Shown here piece after piece: positions 5,862-8,503 of a DNA stretch of 8,503 nucleotides; position 1 is the first letter of the stretch, and every line of letters begins with the position of its first letter. Under the pieces are notes generated by a model. That model had not been told where the DNA came from, did no database searches, and saw only the letters and a program-made list of their open reading frames with translations. The stretch comes from Chloroflexia bacterium (GTDB lineage: Bacteria; Chloroflexota; Chloroflexia; Thermomicrobiales; UBA6265): contig JACCUV010000353.1 in the NCBI GenBank assembly GCA_013698495.1, positions 1-8,503 of the forward strand. The letters run 5' to 3'. The position numbers and the translations under genes are program-made.

Positions 5862-8072
5862 TTGACACATGCTGAGCATCCGTGGCGCGAAGTTGCCCTG
5901 AGCGACAGCGAGTATGCCCTGATTCTGGAACTTCTGGGACGGGCTCCGACTCCGGTTGAACTTGGCATGTTTGGCGCAATGTGGAGCGAGCATTGCGGAT
6001 ACAAGCATTCCCGATTGCTCCTCAAACAACTCCCCACCGAAGCCCCGTGGGTGCTTCAGGGACCAGGCGAGAATGCTGGCGCGGTTGACCTCGGAAACGG
6101 GCTTGCGGCCGTCTTCAAGGTCGAATCCCACAATCATCCGAGCGCGGTTGAGCCGTATGAAGGCGCCGCCACCGGCGTCGGCGGCATTGTCCGCGACATC
6201 TTCACGATGGGCGCCAGACCGGTCGCGATTCTCAACGCGCTGCGGTTCGGCAATCTCGACGAGGAGCGCAATCGGTACCTGTTCAACAACGTGGTTGCCG
6301 GTATCGGTGGCTACGGCAATTGCCTGGGAATACCGACGGTGGGTGGCGAGATTGCGTTCGACGAGAGCTTCGATGGCAACCCGATCGTGAACGCGATGTG
6401 CGTGGGTCTGGTCAAGAGTGATGGCATTGTTCGGGCCAAGGCCAGCGGCATCGGCAACATCGTTGTGCTGATCGGCGCTGAAACCGGTCGAGACGGCTTG
6501 CACGGCGCCACGTTCGCATCGGTCGACGATCCGGAAGCGTCACATCGCGGCGTCGTCCAGGTGGGCAACCCGTTCCTCGAAAAGCAACTGATGGAAGCGT
6601 GCCTTGAGCTTTTGCAAGGAGACGCTGTGGTGGCCATGCAGGACCTCGGAGCCGCCGGGCTGACCAGCTCCATCGTCGAGTGCGCCGGCCGGGGCGGGGT
6701 AGGTATCGACATCGATGTTGAGGCCGTGCCCAGGCGAGAGACCGGGATGACGGCCTACGAGGTCATGCTCAGCGAAAGCCAGGAGCGGATGGTCCTGGTT
6801 GCGGAAGCGAACCGATACCGGGAAGTGGCCGCCGTGCTCGATCGTTGGTCGTTGAGCTCGGCCTTGATTGGCTTGATCACGGACGATGGCGTGGTCCGCA
6901 TTCGAGAAGGCGATGACATCCATGTCGAGATTCCAGTGACGTTTTTCATTGACGGGTGTCCCGCGTATGCGGTCGATGCGGCAGAGCCGGAATCGGCGCG
7001 GATGCGGCGGTCGTTCGACTTCGCTGGTGTGCCAGACATCGCCCAGGCCGAGATCGGTGACACCCTCCTCGCGTTGCTGGCCTCGCCCAATCTCGGCAGC
7101 CGACAATCGGTCTGGGAACAGTACGATCACACGATTCAGACCAATACCGTGATCGGTCCGGGCGAGGGCGATGCGGCCGTGCTGCGGATCAAGGGGACAG
7201 AAATCGGTATCGCGATCAGCATGGATTGCAATTCACGCTACTGCTCGCTCGATCCGTATTTGGGAGCGCAACATGCTGTGGTCGAATCCACTCGAAACAT
7301 CAGTTGCGTTGGCGGTCGGCCGCTCGCGATCACGAATTGCCTGAACTTCGGCAACCCGGAGCGTTCTCCGGCCAACTGGGAGTTATCGCGGGCGGTGGCC
7401 GGAATGGCGGAAGCGTGTCGCCAACTGGGTGTGCCGATCGTGAGTGGAAACGTCAGCCTCTACAATGAAACCGGTGGAGTTCCGATTAAGCCGACACCGA
7501 TGGTTGGATGCGTCGGGGTGGTTGACTCGGTCGGCGATGCCACCGGCATCGCCTGGAACGATGGCGACGACATCTATCTCCTGGGCGAATCTGCTCCGGG
7601 GCTGGGCGGAAGCGAGTACTTGTCGACCGTTCACGGGCGAATCGCCGGTGCCCCGGCGCCAATCGATTTCGACCTGGAGCGACGATTGCAGCACTTCCTT
7701 CGAGCATTGGTTGTATCGGGCGCGGTGTCCGCGGTTCACGACATTGCGGACGGCGGCATGGCTGTGGCGTTGTCCGAGATGGCGATGTCCGCCAATGCCG
7801 GGGCCGAAATTGCGCTCGGCACCGACGACAAGCGGAACGACCTTCGATGGTTTGGCGAATCCGCCAGCCGGGCCTTGGTTGCAGCTCCCTCTTCGCAACG
7901 CGGTTCAATCGAAAACGTCGCCTTGGCGGCGGGCGTGGCGGCGATCAGGATCGGGACTGTTGGCGGTTCGGCGCTCAAGCTTGGGCTAGCATCGACGATC
8001 CCGATCAACGACCTTCGAGAAGCGAGCGCTCGGGCGCTGGCTCCGCTCCAGATGCAATTTGTTAGCGCCTGA
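5862..8072 (+). CDS. purL: Phosphoribosylformylglycinamidine synthase subunit PurL
   Basis: The 736-residue protein is the ATP-dependent synthetase subunit that converts formylglycinamide ribotide and ammonia to FGAM, step 4 of de novo purine synthesis, in the cytoplasm. Visible family motifs are GMFGAMWSEHCGYKHSR (35-51) with the conserved His44; FKVESHNHPSAVEPYEGAATG (85-105), which binds nucleotide and metal; DLGAAGLTSS (261-270); and LSESQERM (303-310). The second half repeats the AIRS-like fold, with GNVSLYNET (529-537) and VHDIADGGMAVALSEM (625-640). The length matches the short PurL (about 740 residues) that works in a complex with PurS and PurQ, not the roughly 1300-residue fused enzyme. 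It therefore needs purS and purQ, which are not in this window. TTG is preferred as start over the GTG at 5790 because of the Shine-Dalgarno; the extra 24 residues lack family features. purF follows after 44 bases. Confidence 0.95.
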   Translation: MTHAEHPWREVALSDSEYALILELLGRAPTPVELGMFGAMWSEHCGYKHSRLLLKQLPTEAPWVLQGPGENAGAVDLGNGLAAVFKVESHNHPSAVEPYEGAATGVGGIVRDIFTMGARPVAILNALRFGNLDEERNRYLFNNVVAGIGGYGNCLGIPTVGGEIAFDESFDGNPIVNAMCVGLVKSDGIVRAKASGIGNIVVLIGAETGRDGLHGATFASVDDPEASHRGVVQVGNPFLEKQLMEACLELLQGDAVVAMQDLGAAGLTSSIVECAGRGGVGIDIDVEAVPRRETGMTAYEVMLSESQERMVLVAEANRYREVAAVLDRWSLSSALIGLITDDGVVRIREGDDIHVEIPVTFFIDGCPAYAVDAAEPESARMRRSFDFAGVPDIAQAEIGDTLLALLASPNLGSRQSVWEQYDHTIQTNTVIGPGEGDAAVLRIKGTEIGIAISMDCNSRYCSLDPYLGAQHAVVESTRNISCVGGRPLAITNCLNFGNPERSPANWELSRAVAGMAEACRQLGVPIVSGNVSLYNETGGVPIKPTPMVGCVGVVDSVGDATGIAWNDGDDIYLLGESAPGLGGSEYLSTVHGRIAGAPAPIDFDLERRLQHFLRALVVSGAVSAVHDIADGGMAVALSEMAMSANAGAEIALGTDDKRNDLRWFGESASRALVAAPSSQRGSIENVALAAGVAAIRIGTVGGSALKLGLASTIPINDLREASARALAPLQMQFVSA

Positions 8073-8101
8073 TCGGGATTTCAATCTGCATACCAACGCA
8101 T

Positions 8102-8106
8102 GGGAG
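8102..8106 (+). promoter_or_regulatory. Ribosome binding site of purF
   Basis: GGGAG lies ten bases before the purF ATG at 8117. A nearer-upstream ATG at 8100 overlaps this site, is out of frame and lacks its own Shine-Dalgarno, so it is not the start. Confidence 0.5.
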
Positions 8107-8116
8107 CAATAGCAGA

Positions 8117-8503
8117 ATGTTTTCTCCAGATATTCCCCAACCCTACGAGCGATTGGACGACTTTGACAAACCTCACGAAGAGTGCGGCGTCTTCGGAATC
8201 TATGCTCCGGGCGAGGAAGTCGCGCGTCTCACATTTTTCGGGCTGTTTGCGTTGCAACATCGCGGCCAGGAAAGCGCCGGCATCGCCACATCCGATGGCC
8301 GCCGAATTTCCAGTCACACCAGTTTGGGACTCGTATCGCAGGCCTTCGATGAACAGGATCTCCTGGAATTGCCGGGGCACGTGGCGATTGGACACACGCG
8401 TTACTCCACCTCCGGATCGAACAGCGAGTGCAACGTCGGGCCGATGCGGGTCGACACCGATCTCGGCGAACTTGCCATTTCGCACAATGGAAACCTCACG
8501 AAC
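8117..8503 (+). CDS. purF: Amidophosphoribosyltransferase PurF, N-terminal part (cut by window edge)
   Basis: The first 129 codons of purF are present; the gene runs off the right edge. PurF makes 5-phosphoribosylamine from PRPP and glutamine, the committed and feedback-inhibited first step of de novo purine synthesis. Only part of the N-terminal glutaminase (Ntn-hydrolase) domain is visible. EECGVFG (21-27) holds the nucleophile C23, which becomes residue 1 after removal of a 22-residue propeptide. HRGQESAGI (48-56), GHTRYSTSG (92-100) with glutamine-binding R95 (position 73 counted from the Cys, as in E. coli), and SHNGNLTN (122-129) are all present. The phosphoribosyltransferase domain lies beyond the window. 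The propeptide is longer than the 11 residues of B. subtilis PurF. purL lies 44 bases upstream with no terminator between, so the two are probably one operon. Confidence 0.93.
   Translation, partial: MFSPDIPQPYERLDDFDKPHEECGVFGIYAPGEEVARLTFFGLFALQHRGQESAGIATSDGRRISSHTSLGLVSQAFDEQDLLELPGHVAIGHTRYSTSGSNSECNVGPMRVDTDLGELAISHNGNLTN

Noticed and set aside
5862..5867. TTGACA, a perfect -35 hexamer
   Set aside because: It is the purL start codon plus the next codon, with no -10 hexamer 16-18 bases further on; a coincidence.
5847..6503. Minus-strand 218-codon frame opposite purL
   Set aside because: Antisense to the conserved PurL N-terminal half; no Shine-Dalgarno and no recognisable domain.

Overview
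The window is ordinary bacterial chromosome of fairly high GC. It holds one tRNA, a three-gene DNA-maintenance operon on the minus strand, and the start of a purine biosynthesis operon on the plus strand. The compact layout, the non-ATG purL start and the short (PurS/PurQ-dependent) form of PurL rule out a gammaproteobacterium. A Chloroflexota (Thermomicrobia-like) source is my best guess, held with low confidence because no single sequence proves it.

Left edge (1-311): a complete tRNA-Pro(CGG) with an encoded CCA lies on the plus strand and is followed at once by a strong terminator-like hairpin and a 12-bp palindrome. Between these and the end of dnaG is a stretch of about 125 bases (156-280) with three nested blocks of complementarity. 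No recognised gene explains it. It is the least explained part of the window and a candidate structured RNA.

Minus-strand operon (5555 down to 312): uvrD/pcrA helicase, then a dGTPase-like HD hydrolase (dgt), then primase (dnaG). uvrD and dgt overlap by four bases (ATGA), and dgt and dnaG are 19 bases apart, so the three are probably co-transcribed and partly translationally coupled. Their products unwind DNA, adjust dNTP pools and prime replication.

Divergent region (5556-5861): about 300 bases with no gene. It carries the start signals for both directions: a near-palindrome overlapping a TATGAT box facing uvrD, an extended -10 facing purL, and a short leader hairpin.

Plus-strand operon (5862 to the right edge): purL, preceded by a good Shine-Dalgarno and starting at TTG, then purF, which runs off the window 129 codons in. 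These catalyse step 4 (FGAM synthesis) and step 1 (phosphoribosylamine formation) of de novo purine synthesis. purS and purQ, needed by this type of PurL, are not in the window. I found no CRISPR array, insertion sequence, phage gene or defence system.
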